Assembly (NCBI RefSeq): GCF_932526225.1
Contig: NC_064042.1
Span: 12,349,040 to 12,413,039 of the forward strand
From: Nematostella vectensis
Lineage: Eukaryota; Cnidaria; Anthozoa; Actiniaria; Edwardsiidae
Direction: 5' to 3'
DNA length: 64,000 bases
Positions 1 to 11,605 of this stretch are shown here, one piece after another (the stretch's first letter is position 1; every line of letters begins with the position of its first letter). The notes under the pieces are model-generated. The model was not told where the DNA came from. It searched no databases and worked only from the letters and a program-made list of their open reading frames with translations. Both the position numbers and the translations under genes were made by a program.

Positions 1-146
1 AACGGAAGTTCTTAAGTTTTGTTTATCTTTTGAGGACTGTTTAGATTTTGTTTTTAATTGATGGTTTTCTTAGTCTAATTTGTAGTACCCCGTGGACCCT
101 CCGCTTATGACCTTTTGTGACGCCTAAATCCAGGTTGTGTTTAGTT

Positions 147-353
147 TTACATACGTGGCGGAATCATAGTTTCTTCTTTTCCTTTATGACGTTTTACTTG
201 GGCAGTTAAATCTTTGGAAATATCTTTGAAACTACGTGCCATTTTCCATCCTCGGGGACCCAGGGCGTCGCGGAGATCGGGCACACAGGCAGCGCGCGTT
301 TCTAATCCAATTAGTCCTCTGACTAGACCTGTCGCCATTTTCCAATTAGCGCC
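147..353 (-). CDS. Possible small-protein exon (unrecognised, 63 codons)
   Basis: A minus-strand frame of 63 codons starts with an ATG in a good context (GAAAATGG) at 338. It lies just after an acceptor-like TTTTTACAG, which would start the exon at about 353. The peptide begins MATGLVRGL and is basic near its end (VKRHKGKEE), which could suit a short mitochondrial or nuclear protein, but I do not recognise the family. Part of this exon (265-297) recurs inverted at 1020-1051. A plus-strand frame overlaps it, so coding status is uncertain. Confidence 0.3.
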   Translation of the reverse strand, partial: GANWKMATGLVRGLIGLETRAACVPDLRDALGPRGWKMARSFKDISKDLTAQVKRHKGKEETMIPPRM

Positions 354-1052
354 TGTAAAAACAGTCTCGAAATTTACACATCAAGAGGGAAGAGAAAAAC
401 TATACGCTAAACATAACAAACAATATTGGGAAAATTATATGGAAAGGCTCAAATTATTCTAGATAGTTCAAGGGTTGAGTCAAGTTTGAGGGATTTTAAT
501 TGAACTGTTTATTGAATTAACCTTTGATGTACAAAATAATTCCGACCGAGAAATCAAACGCATTCGAAATGAGAAGAAGTAGTACGACGTTTCTGCGGTG
601 TATTTCGTCGATGCACAAAATCGTTTATTTCTAAAAAGAACCTCGGTTCCGAAAATATTTCGGAAGTCGGTGGTCCACTCTTCCTATCGATGTTAGGGCA
701 TTCTCCGATGTACGCAGAAGGTAAATTACTTGCTATTTCATAATGGAGCTGAGCGGGCAAAGCGCAGAGCGTGCCCAAGTTTCTCCCTGCTCAGTGTCTG
801 TGAAGTGTTTTGAGAAGTGTTTTCTCCATGATTAGTGTTTGTGAACTGGTGAAGTGTTTCTGAGCGTGAGGTCTGCCTGCTTTTCAAATTCACAAGGATC
901 GCTCTGATTGGTCTCATTTTAATTTGATTACCAAATGAGACCAATCAGAGAGCGAGCTTGATTTAGTTTTTAGAAATGGGTTTTACAGAACAGTTGCCCA
1001 GGTTGTCTTTCAGTGCTCACAGCGCGGGCTGTGTGCCCGATCTCCGCGACGC
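265..1052. repeat. Inverted repeat pair of about 31 bp (265-297 and 1020-1051)
   Basis: The GC-rich segment beginning GCGTCGCGGAGATCGGGCA at 265 is present as its reverse complement ending at about 1051. The 720 bp between has no clear gene. It includes short direct repeats of GTGAAGTGTTT at about 800-870. The pair could be an inverted duplicate of the exon fragment at 147-338 or the ends of a small element. Confidence 0.6.
898..957. repeat. Perfect-arm hairpin around TGATTGGTCTCATTT
   Basis: The left arm CTCTGATTGGTCTCATTT and the right arm AAATGAGACCAATCAGAG are reverse complements separated by about 14 bases. The arms contain the CCAAT core. This could be a small palindromic MITE remnant or a cruciform-forming site. 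Confidence 0.7.
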
Positions 1053-1476
1053 GTAAATTTTATTTACACTTTATATAGAGGAATTTGTTGTAGTCAGGTG
1101 CAAGTTGTGCATGCGCAGTTTAGTTTTAAAAGTTGCTTAATCATTAGTTTAATTTTAGAGATACATTGACTTCTCTGATTATTTTGTAAATATGCTTGGA
1201 CAAGAGACCAATTCTGTCTAAAATTACCACCCACTCTTGACGTCGCAAGTAATATTCAAATTAGATATTCGGACGTCGCCGGTTTCATGCGAAAATTTCA
1301 CAAAATTGCTCATTATAGAAAGATCACAAATCAGTACAGTATTCCGTTAAAACCAAGTATTGAAAAATTGGAGGAATTATTGGTGGGATATTCACGCTAC
1401 TATATTAACTAGTCAATTTGTCAAAATAAGCAAAAGATAATTTCGTGTCATGTTCTCTTTAAACACGAACGCGCGC

Positions 1477-1587
1477 TATAAAAGGGAGAAACCCTTTTTC
1501 CGCCGAAAAATCTGTCAATCAAATAAGTTGAGACTCTAAAGCGTGTGTCATGGAGCTCTCGACAAACCAGATAATGAAATTGCAAGT
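1477..1587 (+). promoter_or_regulatory. TATA-box promoter and possible first coding exon
   Basis: GCGCTATAAAAGGG at 1473-1486 is a textbook TATA box. An ATG at 1550 follows and opens 12 codons (MELSTNQIMKLQ) that end at a possible donor (CAA|GTAAAA). No downstream exon was recognised in the next 2 kb, so the gene it would serve is not identified. Confidence 0.35.
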
Positions 1588-1589
1588 AA

Positions 1590-3300
1590 AAAATTAAGTA
1601 AAAATTTTGTGATCAGAAACATACTTAAATGCAACGGTACCTGTGCACAGAAAATACAATGTTTTACAGCAGAAAAATCATATCTCATTCGTAAATAGAA
1701 AGAATTTGTCTCCCCCTTCACGTGAGTGTTAAAGTTCCCCCGTTCAAACTTAGGCATGTTTGTGGCTTTTTTCATCAATAAATCCTAAAAATTGTCGAAA
1801 AAGGAAAAATCTCTTACGGGTGTTCGATAACCGACGACGTGAATGTAAACAAACGATCGCACAACTTCATTTGTGTCGCTTCTAGTCCAAGGAGGAGTTG
1901 TTTTTTTCTTTTTCGCACGAGCGTTGTACATTTGTCAAAGACTTATCCGCTTACCAAGTGCTTTACTAAATCTTTACCCAAGTTGCATCGATATTCTTGT
2001 ATGGTATTTAAAATAACCATTCCGCTTTCTCAGTGAAAAAAAATGGCATTTAAGTTTTCTTAGGCAAAGCATAAAATCTTCTAAAAACAGAGTAAGCTAA
2101 TCCCTGTAAAAACATTGATTGTTGCACTTAGATCGTGTGTTGTAAATAAAGCGATTTCTTCGCTTTTCCCCCTTTTTATCAATTTACTTTTGACCTATTT
2201 ACATTTCAATCATAGACCTATCCAATTGAACAAAGTTTGAAGCCCAAGTTCCAATTCTGCATCTCCTAAAACCACTTCTCCTACTAGGATTGGATTGGGC
2301 ATGATCAAAAGTGCTTTACATGCACAAACTGATCTATGCAGTTTACAATAATGAATGCGAGTATGTAAGCACTGTACCAGAAGATTTCCCCCAAATATAA
2401 AGTGTAATACAGTGTAAATAACAGCTTGAAAACATTAATATAAACTACTTGTTATTTGAGTTGATTAGGCAGCATGCCTATAGTCGTCCTCACATTGTTA
2501 TCGTATATGAATTAACACTGATGACAGTGCACTACAAGACAAAATATGTCCTGGTCAATTGGTATTGTAGTGGAGGCAGTCTCAAAGTCTCAAGGAGGAA
2601 GTAAGATTCGAAGTGGAGGCTAACAAGATTATGAGAGCCAAGGGTATGTAAGTTTGTATTTTCGAGGTTTCATTAAATCATCTTGATTTTATTAACTGCA
2701 TTTTTCTAGCATCAGAGTTAGGCGTATGGGGCCCTGCTCCCTTTTCTCAAAATATAGAGTCCAAAAAAACATAGTATAGATTGTTTATTGTGTCATCTTT
2801 TGTAAATGTTTTCACAATGATGGAAAAATAAACTGTATGGTTAGGCAAATTTAGGTTGCCTTGTTATTAAATAGTTACAAAAATAGTTGTATACGTAAGA
2901 TGTGTCATGAACTACAGAAGTAACACACCAATTTGGTAAATTAAACATATACATTAAGATGTATATGTTTAGAATATACACATTTTAAGAATCTGGGCAT
3001 TGGAGAGGGGCTATTATTTGATAGTAGGTCCTAGCATGTGCCCTGACAGATATTAAGCAGAAAGCAGAAAATTCTAATACTGTCTAAAAATAAAGATGAT
3101 GTTCACACACCTTGCTAATAGTCTGGTGGCAGAAAATAGGGGTTTCGCACAAGTCGAGAGCTAGAGAAGATTTGAAAGCAGATTTGAGTAGACATTGGTC
3201 CCCTGAACAACGCCTGGTAGTTAGTGGAGTAGAATTGTGGTATACGTTTTGAATTATTTATTATTTTTCGGGTGAAAAACCACAGGTACCCGAGTATGAA
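1590..3300. other. No recognisable gene
   Basis: AT-rich sequence with only short random open frames. I see no domain, repeat array or RNA gene here. Confidence 0.5.
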
Positions 3301-3319
3301 TTTTACAAAATAATTTGGA

Positions 3320-3392
3320 TCAATTGAGCTTTAGGGCCACGGCAGTAATATTAAGATACCCGATGAGTATCAATTGAGCTTTAGGGCCACGG
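3320..3392. repeat. Direct repeat of 23 bp, spacing 50 bp
   Basis: TCAATTGAGCTTTAGGGCCA (continuing CGG) occurs at 3320-3342 and again at 3370-3392, immediately upstream of the 25-bp tandem array. Confidence 0.85.
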
Positions 3393-3397
3393 TACCG

Positions 3398-3728
3398 ATA
3401 AAACATCGGGTAAAAATACCCGATAAAACACCGGGTAAAAATACCCGATAAAACATCGGGTAAAAAATACCCGATAAAACGGAAACATGGATCCTAAAAC
3501 ATCGGGTAAATACCCGATAAAACATCGGGTAAAAATACCCGATAAAACATCGGGTAAAAATACCCGATAAAACATCTGGTAAAAATACCAACGGACATCG
3601 GGTAAAAATACCCGTACCCAATAAAACATGGATCCTAAAACATCGGGTAAATACCCGATAAAACATCGGGTAAAAATACCCGATAAAACATCGGGTAAAA
3701 TACCCGATAAATTATCGGGTAAAAAATA
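3398..3728. repeat. Tandem repeat, about 25-bp self-complementary unit
   Basis: The unit is CCCGATAAAACATCGGGTAA followed by AAATA, repeated about 12 times with variants. Some units are interrupted by GGATCCTAAAACATCGGG. Every unit holds the inverted pair CCCGAT / ATCGGG, so the array can form serial hairpins in either strand. Minus-strand frames through it encode only repeat peptides and are not genes. Confidence 0.9.
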
Positions 3729-3729
3729 C

Positions 3730-4590
3730 CGGATAATAAACACTGATATATGATACCCAAAAGCGGGAGCTAGTGGTGACATATTAACACATTAATATTA
3801 TTAATTTACAGATTCTTCTTGGTTTCTTTTGATTGTACCTGAACGTGTGCGTGGGTCTATTTTTTGTGCGCGTTGAATTTGAAACTACTGTCTAGTCTAT
3901 GCAGAATGTATTGCTTTGGGCTTCGAACTCTTCACCGACGATTTTGTGCATGTCCGCAACCCGGGGGATGAAATAACCAATTTACCAAGAAATCTGAACT
4001 TTAGATACATTTCAGTGTTCCTTTCAGTAGGCTGGAATAATAATTTCTTCAAAGGTTTCTAAATGTTCATTTCGAATGTAAACTTTATAAAACTATCGAG
4101 AACACGTAAATCCATTAAATTTTATCTGGAAAGGCCTTTAAATATAACCTTTCTGAGACTATCCAGGACATGTTATTCCATTAAACGTTGTGTATAAGTA
4201 TAGAAATGTCCATTAAACTTTATATTTAAGTCTAGAAATGTTCTTTTAATTGAACCTTTATGTCCGAATTTTGCATACATTTACGTATTGCAGACCCGTA
4301 TGCAATAGTTTGATATCAATCATTTAAAAAATAAGCACACACACCAATATACAATAAATACACACTTTATTTAACTTTAAATGTACAATCAAATTCACTG
4401 AGCTATCTCTATAATCCAATTATTTAGATCAATGAAACTCTAAGAATAAGAAAAGACTAGCCCGTGTTTGATGGAAATGCTTTTTTTCAAGAGGGATGCC
4501 TGCTTGTCCTACAGTAACCATTAGCACATACAAAACATTCCCAAATAACCTTTTAGCAATTACAAAAAAAGGTAGTCAATCATATGGCAA
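3730..4590. other. No recognisable gene
   Basis: AT-rich intergenic DNA. Short similar phrases such as TCCATTAAACTTTAT recur at about 4110-4220, suggesting an old degenerate repeat, but no unit could be defined. Confidence 0.4.
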
Positions 4591-4591
4591 A

Positions 4592-4658
4592 CTACTGTAT
4601 CTTCTTCTTTTCTCCTTTACCAGCCCGTAGCATCCAGTGCATCATATTACTGCTGTGT
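4592..4658 (-). CDS. Candidate terminal exon, unknown gene
   Basis: On the minus strand a pyrimidine-rich acceptor (TTTACTTTTTACAG) is followed by a 21-codon open stretch ending in TAG. The peptide ends AGKGEKKKIQ. It could be the last exon of the same gene as the first-exon candidate at 7116-7169. The phases do not join directly, so internal exons would be needed. Coding status is inference only. Confidence 0.3.
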
Positions 4659-5304
4659 CTGTAAAAAGTAAATAAAATAACTTGTTTTAATAATAATTCG
4701 AACAGTGCACTAAATTCAAATATTTTTCCTGACAAATTTCAGTGGACATGTATCTTTGTGTATTTGCAACAAACAATGCTTCATTTCTCAGTTGCAGGCT
4801 TTTGTGCTTTTAATAAAAAAATAAAACATTGTAGGCAACTTTGAAAATTAAACCACTTACCGTACCTAGGATTTCTTATGTTTATATTCTAGTCATTCTT
4901 TAAAAAGCCCAATTAGAGTTTACGAATAACTGGGGAAGAATGGGTTAATGACCTTGAGATCAAAAACCATTGGGAAGTAAATATTTCCACACAAAACATT
5001 GCTGTATTTTTTGCACAACTTGGGGTACGAAAACTCGCTTCAAAATGCTATATTTTATAAAAATTTCTACCAAAGTTGGATTCACTCTAAAATGAAGGTA
5101 TGAATCTAGGCGGTAGGCCTCTTGGTGTTATAGTACTAAAACCGTCTTCATTACAAGCAATGTCAAACTACCGGAATTCAAGCTTATCATGCCAATCACC
5201 AATGTTTTATCAATGCTAAATCTTGGGATATCAAGGATACACAGTTTCTAACATAAACCATACAGGGGTTTCAATAACTTTTAGAGTAGCAGGCTGTGCT
5301 TGGG

Positions 5305-5450
5305 AAATAGGCAGCTCGAGCCAGGCGCATACACAGGGGGGTGCCCCCTTGGCAAAAAGTGGGTCATTTCTTAATAAGAAATCTTCAAATGCTATGATTT
5401 CTATGACTGCGCACCCCCCTCAGCCAATCCTGGGTACGCACCTGGGAGCC
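5305..5450. mobile_element. MITE-like element with imperfect terminal inverted repeats
   Basis: The left end CCAGGCGCATACACAGG and the right end CCTGGGTACGCACCTGG are imperfect reverse complements about 140 bp apart. They enclose C-rich and G-rich tracts (GGGGGGTGCCCCC; CACCCCCC). A related fragment appears near 52620-52665. It has no coding capacity. Confidence 0.55.
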
Positions 5451-7115
5451 TTGAAGCATAGAATAATGGCTTGAGGTCCCCAGATAGGGTATCTCACCAG
5501 TCAGTAATATCAGTAATAAAAATTGATAAAAAAATGGAAATGGTGCAATTCCTGCATAGGATTAAAGGTAAAAACAGAATAGTCATTATTGTGTTCCATA
5601 TCTTTTTTTCCAATGAAAATGTTGATGCAATTTAGTTAAAAATAGAAACAGCTTGATTCACACACTGCTACTTTGTACAGAGTAAAGATTACAACAACTC
5701 ATGTGTGTCCATTAATGAAAAAAACCTAATAATTGTCCTTTTTTCTTCGTTGAAAACACTATGTTTGATAAAACAACAGCTGACAGTTTGGGCTCAAAAC
5801 TACCCATGATCCTCATCCATATACATCCAAGATGGTGGCAAACAACGATGCTACGAATTTTGAGCGATATAAAAAAGGAATATGCTCCCAAGTAACATTT
5901 AATTGGCTAATGGAAAACCAATAAAGAACGACAATAAAGGATGTTGACCATGGCATAATGTAATTTTAAGTTGTTTATTACGAATCACACATAGTTTGCG
6001 AACTTTATTACGAGTTTGAAATCTGAGAATCATTGTTCAAGTTGCCGGCAGTGAGTAGGGAAGTAGACGGCAGTTCACCGCCGGTAGCTGCATTCTAATG
6101 AAACCCCTTTGCAGTTTTGGCTACTCGTGTTGTTTTGGTTGGTTTGTGCCGAGAAACAAATACAAACGAACAAGGAGGTATTCATGTATTTAACCTTCTA
6201 ACAGAATTAAAAGCTGGTAGAAAAAAAGGGATTTCTCTTTCATCACAAACAAAATCCACAAAAATTACAGTGTTTATGAAAATCGACACATACATTGAAT
6301 ATGGTCTGTGACTAGAGAACACATTTTATTATCTTCACACAATCAGTTTACATGTCTGGTCATATTGGTTGTAAGGTTTGAAAATCTATGTATCGCGTAA
6401 ACTCTCTTTGGCATGTTCTTGTAATTTCATGGCAGAGATTCACTCTTTTTTTAGGCGTAACGGATAAATGACTGGAAAGCAATATCTTATGCATTGACAC
6501 TCTACCGTACGGAATGAAGCAATGTGTGAAAATTACAAATTATCAGTTGTGTTCCCTTCTCTATCCTCCTTGGTTCTATATGATTTAAGTGTTTTGGAGC
6601 CCTCAGAAATAATGCTAAAATCATCCTTAAGCCATGGGAGTGCCCCCCTTAAAATACTGAAATAACATTGAACCAAATATACCCACAGTTAACAGCTCCA
6701 GAGAAATTCATTCAAATTAAAATCTCACTGAGACGGCATTGGTAGTGAATATATTCAAGTAAACTGAAGGTATTTTGCAATCTAGGCCGACTATGTTTAC
6801 ATTGTTCTGTGATAATGACTGTGGCAAAACAGCAGAGTTTAAAGCTCAGTGGCAACTGAGCATAGTCTTAAAAAATCATTGATTTGTATAAAATATAAAA
6901 CAATATGCAAATAACAAGTGCGTAAGTATAAGATGTCTCCGCTGGCCAGATAAAATAAAACCGAAGGCTCTTTATCGGACGGCGAACGCTGATTCAAATG
7001 ACATGATAAACTACTCAAAGAAAAAAGATCAGCTAAATTCGAAAGATTTCCTTTAAAAAACAGTAATAAACAAGCAAACAATAGACAGGAATCAGTCCCA
7101 ATCAGTTAGGCTTAC

Positions 7116-7169
7116 CTGAAAGCCCTGATGCTCTCTTTCGGCTACAATTTCAGCGAGCTTTGTCTTCAT
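7116..7169 (-). CDS. Candidate first coding exon, unknown gene
   Basis: The minus strand has an ATG at 7169 followed by 18 codons (MKTKLAEIVAEREHQGFQ) that end exactly at a strong donor (CAG|GTAAGC). The peptide is helix-prone and charged. The frame is closed a short way upstream, consistent with a 5' UTR before the ATG. The rest of the gene was not located with confidence. Confidence 0.35.
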
Positions 7170-7491
7170 TCTTACTGTTGAGTTCTCATGCAGTCGCTGG
7201 GTTTTCACTTTTAACGCTCTGTTATCTCCTCAAAATTAAAGCAATTTGATCAAAATGTTTTCATTGTTAGATTTGCCATCTGATTTGATGTGATTGAAAG
7301 AAAAAGCGCATCTTTTGAGAGGTTAGATGCAAAGTCCCACATCTAAACACGCTCTGGTATGCGAAAAGCCCGCCGTGATAGTCACGTGAAAACAATAGAT
7401 ACGCTTGCGCGTCACTTCCTCTCGCAGATGACTGAATTTTTCTAGGTCTCACCTAAGCTGGTGAAGCTGTATTATTACTGCTAATGCTAAG

Positions 7492-7630
7492 CAGCGGCGT
7501 AGCCAGGGTTTTTAACAGGGAGGGGCCCAAAAGGTCCTTTCAAGAAATTTTCTCCTGTATTTTACATTTACCGCATTTCTGGCTGCTAGAAGGGGGGGGG
7601 GGGGCGGGCCACCCCCCCTGGCTACGCCCT
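7492..7630. mobile_element. MITE (copy 1) with 7-bp flanking duplication
   Basis: The ends are near-complementary: GGCGTAGCCAGGG on the left and CCCCTGGCTACGCC on the right. Both sides are flanked by TGCTAAG (7485-7491 and 7631-7637), a plausible target-site duplication. The interior has G and C runs and no ORF. Other copies lie at about 15562-15720 (diverged) and 29186-29332. Confidence 0.75.
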
Positions 7631-7636
7631 TGCTAA

Positions 7637-7990
7637 GTTATCCTATGATAATGCGAATAACAATTTAGCATCGTTGTTCTATATCCCACAAGTACAAAAC
7701 ACTTGGTTAAAGGAAACAGAAAATCCCGAATGCCTCCTGACATTTGCCTAAAAAAATGTGATGTTTAGGAACTCAAACCACTTTTAGTAAACTACTCGAT
7801 TCTAATACCAAAAACATTTTTTCTAAGTCCAACTAGTATAATGCAATTAAAGCTTATTCCTACTTAAAAATGATACTGACTATAAGTGCCCCACTTAAAT
7901 GTAACTTAGAAATACTATTTAATTTAAGTAACATCTTGTACTTGTCTTGAATGTATTTAAATTCCTTACTTCGTCCAGTATTATCTTATT
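7637..7990. repeat. Dispersed repeat, inverted copy at 28876-29185
   Basis: More than 300 bp to the right of the MITE matches, in reverse orientation and with only scattered differences, the region 28876-29185. A second partial copy is at 29335-29508. The unit contains no ORF of note. Confidence 0.85.
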
Positions 7991-7999
7991 TTCGTTTGA

Positions 8000-9475
8000 A
8001 ACACTCTTGTTTAACATAAAATAGCATTGTTCAAGCTGCCGCCCTTTATCTGTACTAGAAAAGGATACCACTTTACACATTCTGGTGCGCGTCCACCAGT
8101 CTCACTTTTTAATACAAAAATGACCAGCATAAATATTATATAATTTTTTATTTCTACCAAATGTACAAATGTATAGTGAAACATTATAATGATAATACAA
8201 CATGGTTAGGCATATTCAGTGTTTGTCAGTTGTAGATGGTAGATGGTACTGTCCGATAAATCTAGATTGTTTTGTAAACATAAACAACAACATACTGTCG
8301 CGAATGCAATTTATATAACACTTGCTATTCTTGCTATAACAACTGAACAAAATGACTGGTTGACTTTTTCGCTAGGTGTTTCACTAAACAATTTTTTCGA
8401 GGAACGACATCCTCTAAAATTCAGAATAATCGTTTGAATAAATTTTAACATTGCCTGAATGAAAAAAAAAAGAAATATGTGCTGTTCGTTTAAATTAAGG
8501 TCTCACAACATGTATCAAATTCGCAGAGCTGAGGTTAGGATCGCTCAGCGGTGAATTTTAGCGATTACTTCAACCGAAGAATGACATGGGTGACACTATG
8601 TAATGATTAGTCGGGAGGACTTCTTTTGACCGGAGTCGTACCTTTATTCGGAGTCAGTGGTATGAAGAGTAATGAGGAATTAAAGTGCAGTCCCATTTGT
8701 AGTAAAACAAGTAGTACGTTTGATTGACAAGCAATGACCACGTGTGCAGGATGCGGTGATTGGACGGTACTTGACAATGCAAACAGTCGCATCAGATATC
8801 ATTAACTGTCGGCAAAATTAACGATAACAAAGGAAAGCTTTGAAAAGAATTTAAGGATACAAAACGAATGTCCTTTGCCATGAAACTAAGGGAGTCGGTA
8901 GGAAAGGCAGAAAGGTAACTTTGGAGGAACAAATATGTAACTTGTAATCGAAAGTTAACGAACGTAAGGGGAAAAGAAGTGGTCGCTCAAGTAGCATGGG
9001 TGTGGTGTTGGGTGACTTGGATTAGCATAAGAAATCAGATTACCAACACTGCAGAGCTAAGCACCTCCTACTTGAGTGTGGGCGATCCTACGTGTTGTGC
9101 TAATGATACCGGCAATTAGCGTACGACATCTAAAGGTAACTATATAAACAGAAGACTTGTAAGTTTACCAACTTAATGAGAAGTTGAAGATTGATAAGTA
9201 CCCAAAACATGGTACGACCCGATAAAAGTCATTATGTCGCTAATTAAGCGAACAACTTCCTATTCAATCTAAATCAACAAAAACTAACAATGCCTCAAGA
9301 ATGCTCTCCCTTGAACAACCCTTTTAGCTAGAGCAAATATCTTAACTTTGTCTATTTGCTTACTACAATTAGCAAAATACGGATTCATTCTAACATAACC
9401 TGACATAACAACTGGAAAGACAGTGATTATAGGATTGCTCGTTCTTAAGAAAAAGAGGCGGAGGATTTTGTAAAT
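8000..9475. other. No recognisable gene; 3' flank of the TRAF-like gene
   Basis: Short frames only. The segment 9412-9475 is the probable 3' UTR start of the minus-strand TRAF-like gene. Confidence 0.4.
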
Positions 9476-9534
9476 TCAGGGGTGATAAACAAAATGGAAA
9501 TCAATCCTATAAAACCCATCACTGTCTTTCCAGG
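9412..9534. repeat. Fold-back inverted repeat spanning the stop codon of the TRAF-like gene
   Basis: TGGAAAGACAGTGAT..TATAGGATTG at about 9413-9438 is the inverted copy of the coding segment at about 9502-9533. The coding copy carries a short insertion (GGGTTT). The arms are about 25 bp and the spacer about 65 bp. In the mRNA they would form a hairpin covering the last codons and the stop. Confidence 0.75.
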
Positions 9535-11605
9535 TCAACCATGTTTGGTGGTCCGCAAAGTCCGGGAATCCAATAATCCCGCCTTGTCTCACTACTCTCT
9601 CATCGGCCTCATGCGGCACGTATCTTGTGAGGGTGCCGCCATGCTCTAATGAGCGAAGAGTGATGCTAGAAACAAACGAAACACGTCAATCATTGTTTGG
9701 AAATATTATCGGTAAAAAGGGCTGTTTATAGGTTTATCATTTTACATCCATATGTACTTAAAATCTCTTTACCATATTTTTTTTAACGTTACTCTTCATC
9801 ATAGTCATAGTTATTCTTCATCACTTGTTGATATCTATTTTTTCTATTGATTTGCAGCTCACCTCAGGGTGTCGAAGGTGACAGAAGGCATGGCGCGCCC
9901 TTGTAACATGGCAACCTGCAGAAAGAGGCTTACCATACCGGCCGTGGCCTGACTATAGTCCTTGCATACAAGTCCCCGCACAGATATTTCTCCAAACGTC
10001 TGTGGGGGACTCTGGAACTTTCTTGGGTTATCCATGTCTTCAACTGTCCATTGAAGACAGTGGACAAAAGAGTGGTCCAATCTTACGCCAGCAGATACCT
10101 ATCCAACCAATTTAAGTGTTAGTACTGGATATGGAAATGTAAATTGCACTAATCAAATGCTGTTTAAATAAATTGGTTAACTGTATGACTCACATTGTTG
10201 CAGATGGCGTTCCACAAAAGCTGATTGTGCAATGACGCGTCATTTGCGTTATGCTGTGCCAACTGCATTCCAGTGCCGTGAAAGTTGCACCCCGGCACCT
10301 GGCAAAAGGCTGCCCTTAGCAGGCAGTCGAGACTAACGTGGCGGAACACGTTCATTCTAAAAATGGAATAAAAAAAAACTAGTTAGACACACTCGTGTCC
10401 CGTGTTCAAAAACGTATATGATGCTCCTGTATGATGTTGCAACATATTTTGCAGGCGTTGATCCCGCGTTCCCCGGCACTTTTTGCCCAATCCCGAACAT
10501 TGGAGTTACTTTGCTAATGTGTACAATCACGTGTCCCCTCATCTCTCACCTAATCTAGCCCTAAATCGTGTACCTTAAAATACCCTGTCATACTTTGTTT
10601 AAAATTGCTATAAAGTAACAGTTTGGATGCAATATTATCACCTGGCACTTTGCTGACATTTTCCATGTGTTTAGCGGTAAAACATAAATCAAATTATAAA
10701 CATAGCCATGTGCACTAATTCATTTTTTTTAACTTTATGTACAAACGTTTAGGATTTAGTGTTAACAATCGAATATCCGCCTTGATAAAACGTTGTGAAG
10801 ACGCTGTGAAGAGCGTAACAAATTGGTCTAGGTTATATTATGTGAAAAAAAATGCAATACTATTATAAATACCTTTGCATTCTTTGTCCGCATCCCAGAG
10901 GACAGTAACGCTGAGCTCTGGGGCAGCCTAGGCGTCTGTGCTCCTCCATATGCTGAAGCTGCTGCACAGAGTTGCACTCTGTGCACCTTCTTCCTGCAAA
11001 CAGGCAGGCCTCCATATGATCCGCCAGGTTTTTCCTCTGCACGAGGGTCTGGCAGCCCACATTGCGGCAGGGGACAGGCTTCTCTTGGCATGTTTCAGTA
11101 TGCCCCTGCCGCAAATCCAGTCTTCCTCTCCAGGGGCACTCCTCGCAGCACAAAGACGGCAACTGCCCCACTAGACTATTGACCATCAGAACTGGCCTTA
11201 TATCTTCAAGGGACAGTTCTGATCTGTCTAGGGGACAGTTGCCGTTACCAAACTGTTGTAAGTGCACCACCACACAACTTCTGCAGAAGATGTGCCCCTG
11301 TGGGCAACACACCGCGTCTTCTATGATGAACTGACTAGAATATAGGAGAAACAAACAATAATCAAAATATGATTTCATATAATGCATATCGCTCGATTTA
11401 GCCAGCTTCATTACACTCCCATATTACTTGTTTCCAAGAACGCTAGCCTGCGTAGCTGGCGGTTATGTTGAGTTTCAAGCAGTTTTGTATCCAAGAATAC
11501 GGACTAGACAACAACAATACTAAAAAGATACAAAACTTACCATATGGGACAAATTATGTTGGGGTCGGCCGGGCCTTCAACGAAATCTGGATCAAAACCG
11601 GGCAT
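9476..11605 (-). CDS. TRAF-like RING / zf-TRAF / MATH-like protein, 5 exons, 371 aa
   Basis: The predicted protein is a RING-type ubiquitin ligase of the TRAF/NRDP1 kind, expected to act in cytoplasmic signalling. Exons (minus): 11541-11605, 10873-11334, 10194-10356, 9863-10098, 9476-9665. All introns are GT-AG, and the exon sum is 1116 nt, exactly 372 codons with the stop. The RING finger is split by intron 1: CPIC at residues 19-22, CPQGHIFCRSC at 32-42, then CPLD at 55-58, with Asp as the last ligand as in TRAF6 and NRDP1. Several Cys/His TRAF-type zinc fingers follow to about residue 225. The C-terminal 140 residues look like a divergent MATH domain (SLFLQV, GFPDFADHQ, FYRIDFHF). The start is the first ATG of exon 1. 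Which TRAF subtype it is cannot be settled here. An inverted repeat covers the stop region. Confidence 0.85.

Noticed and set aside
3370..3782. Two long minus-strand ORFs (98 and 133 codons)
   Set aside because: They are produced by the 25-bp tandem repeat and encode only its translated units in several frames.
6117..6311. 64-codon plus ORF after an acceptor-like CCCCTTTGCAG
   Set aside because: The acceptor is reasonable, but the product is unrecognisable and no partner exons were found.
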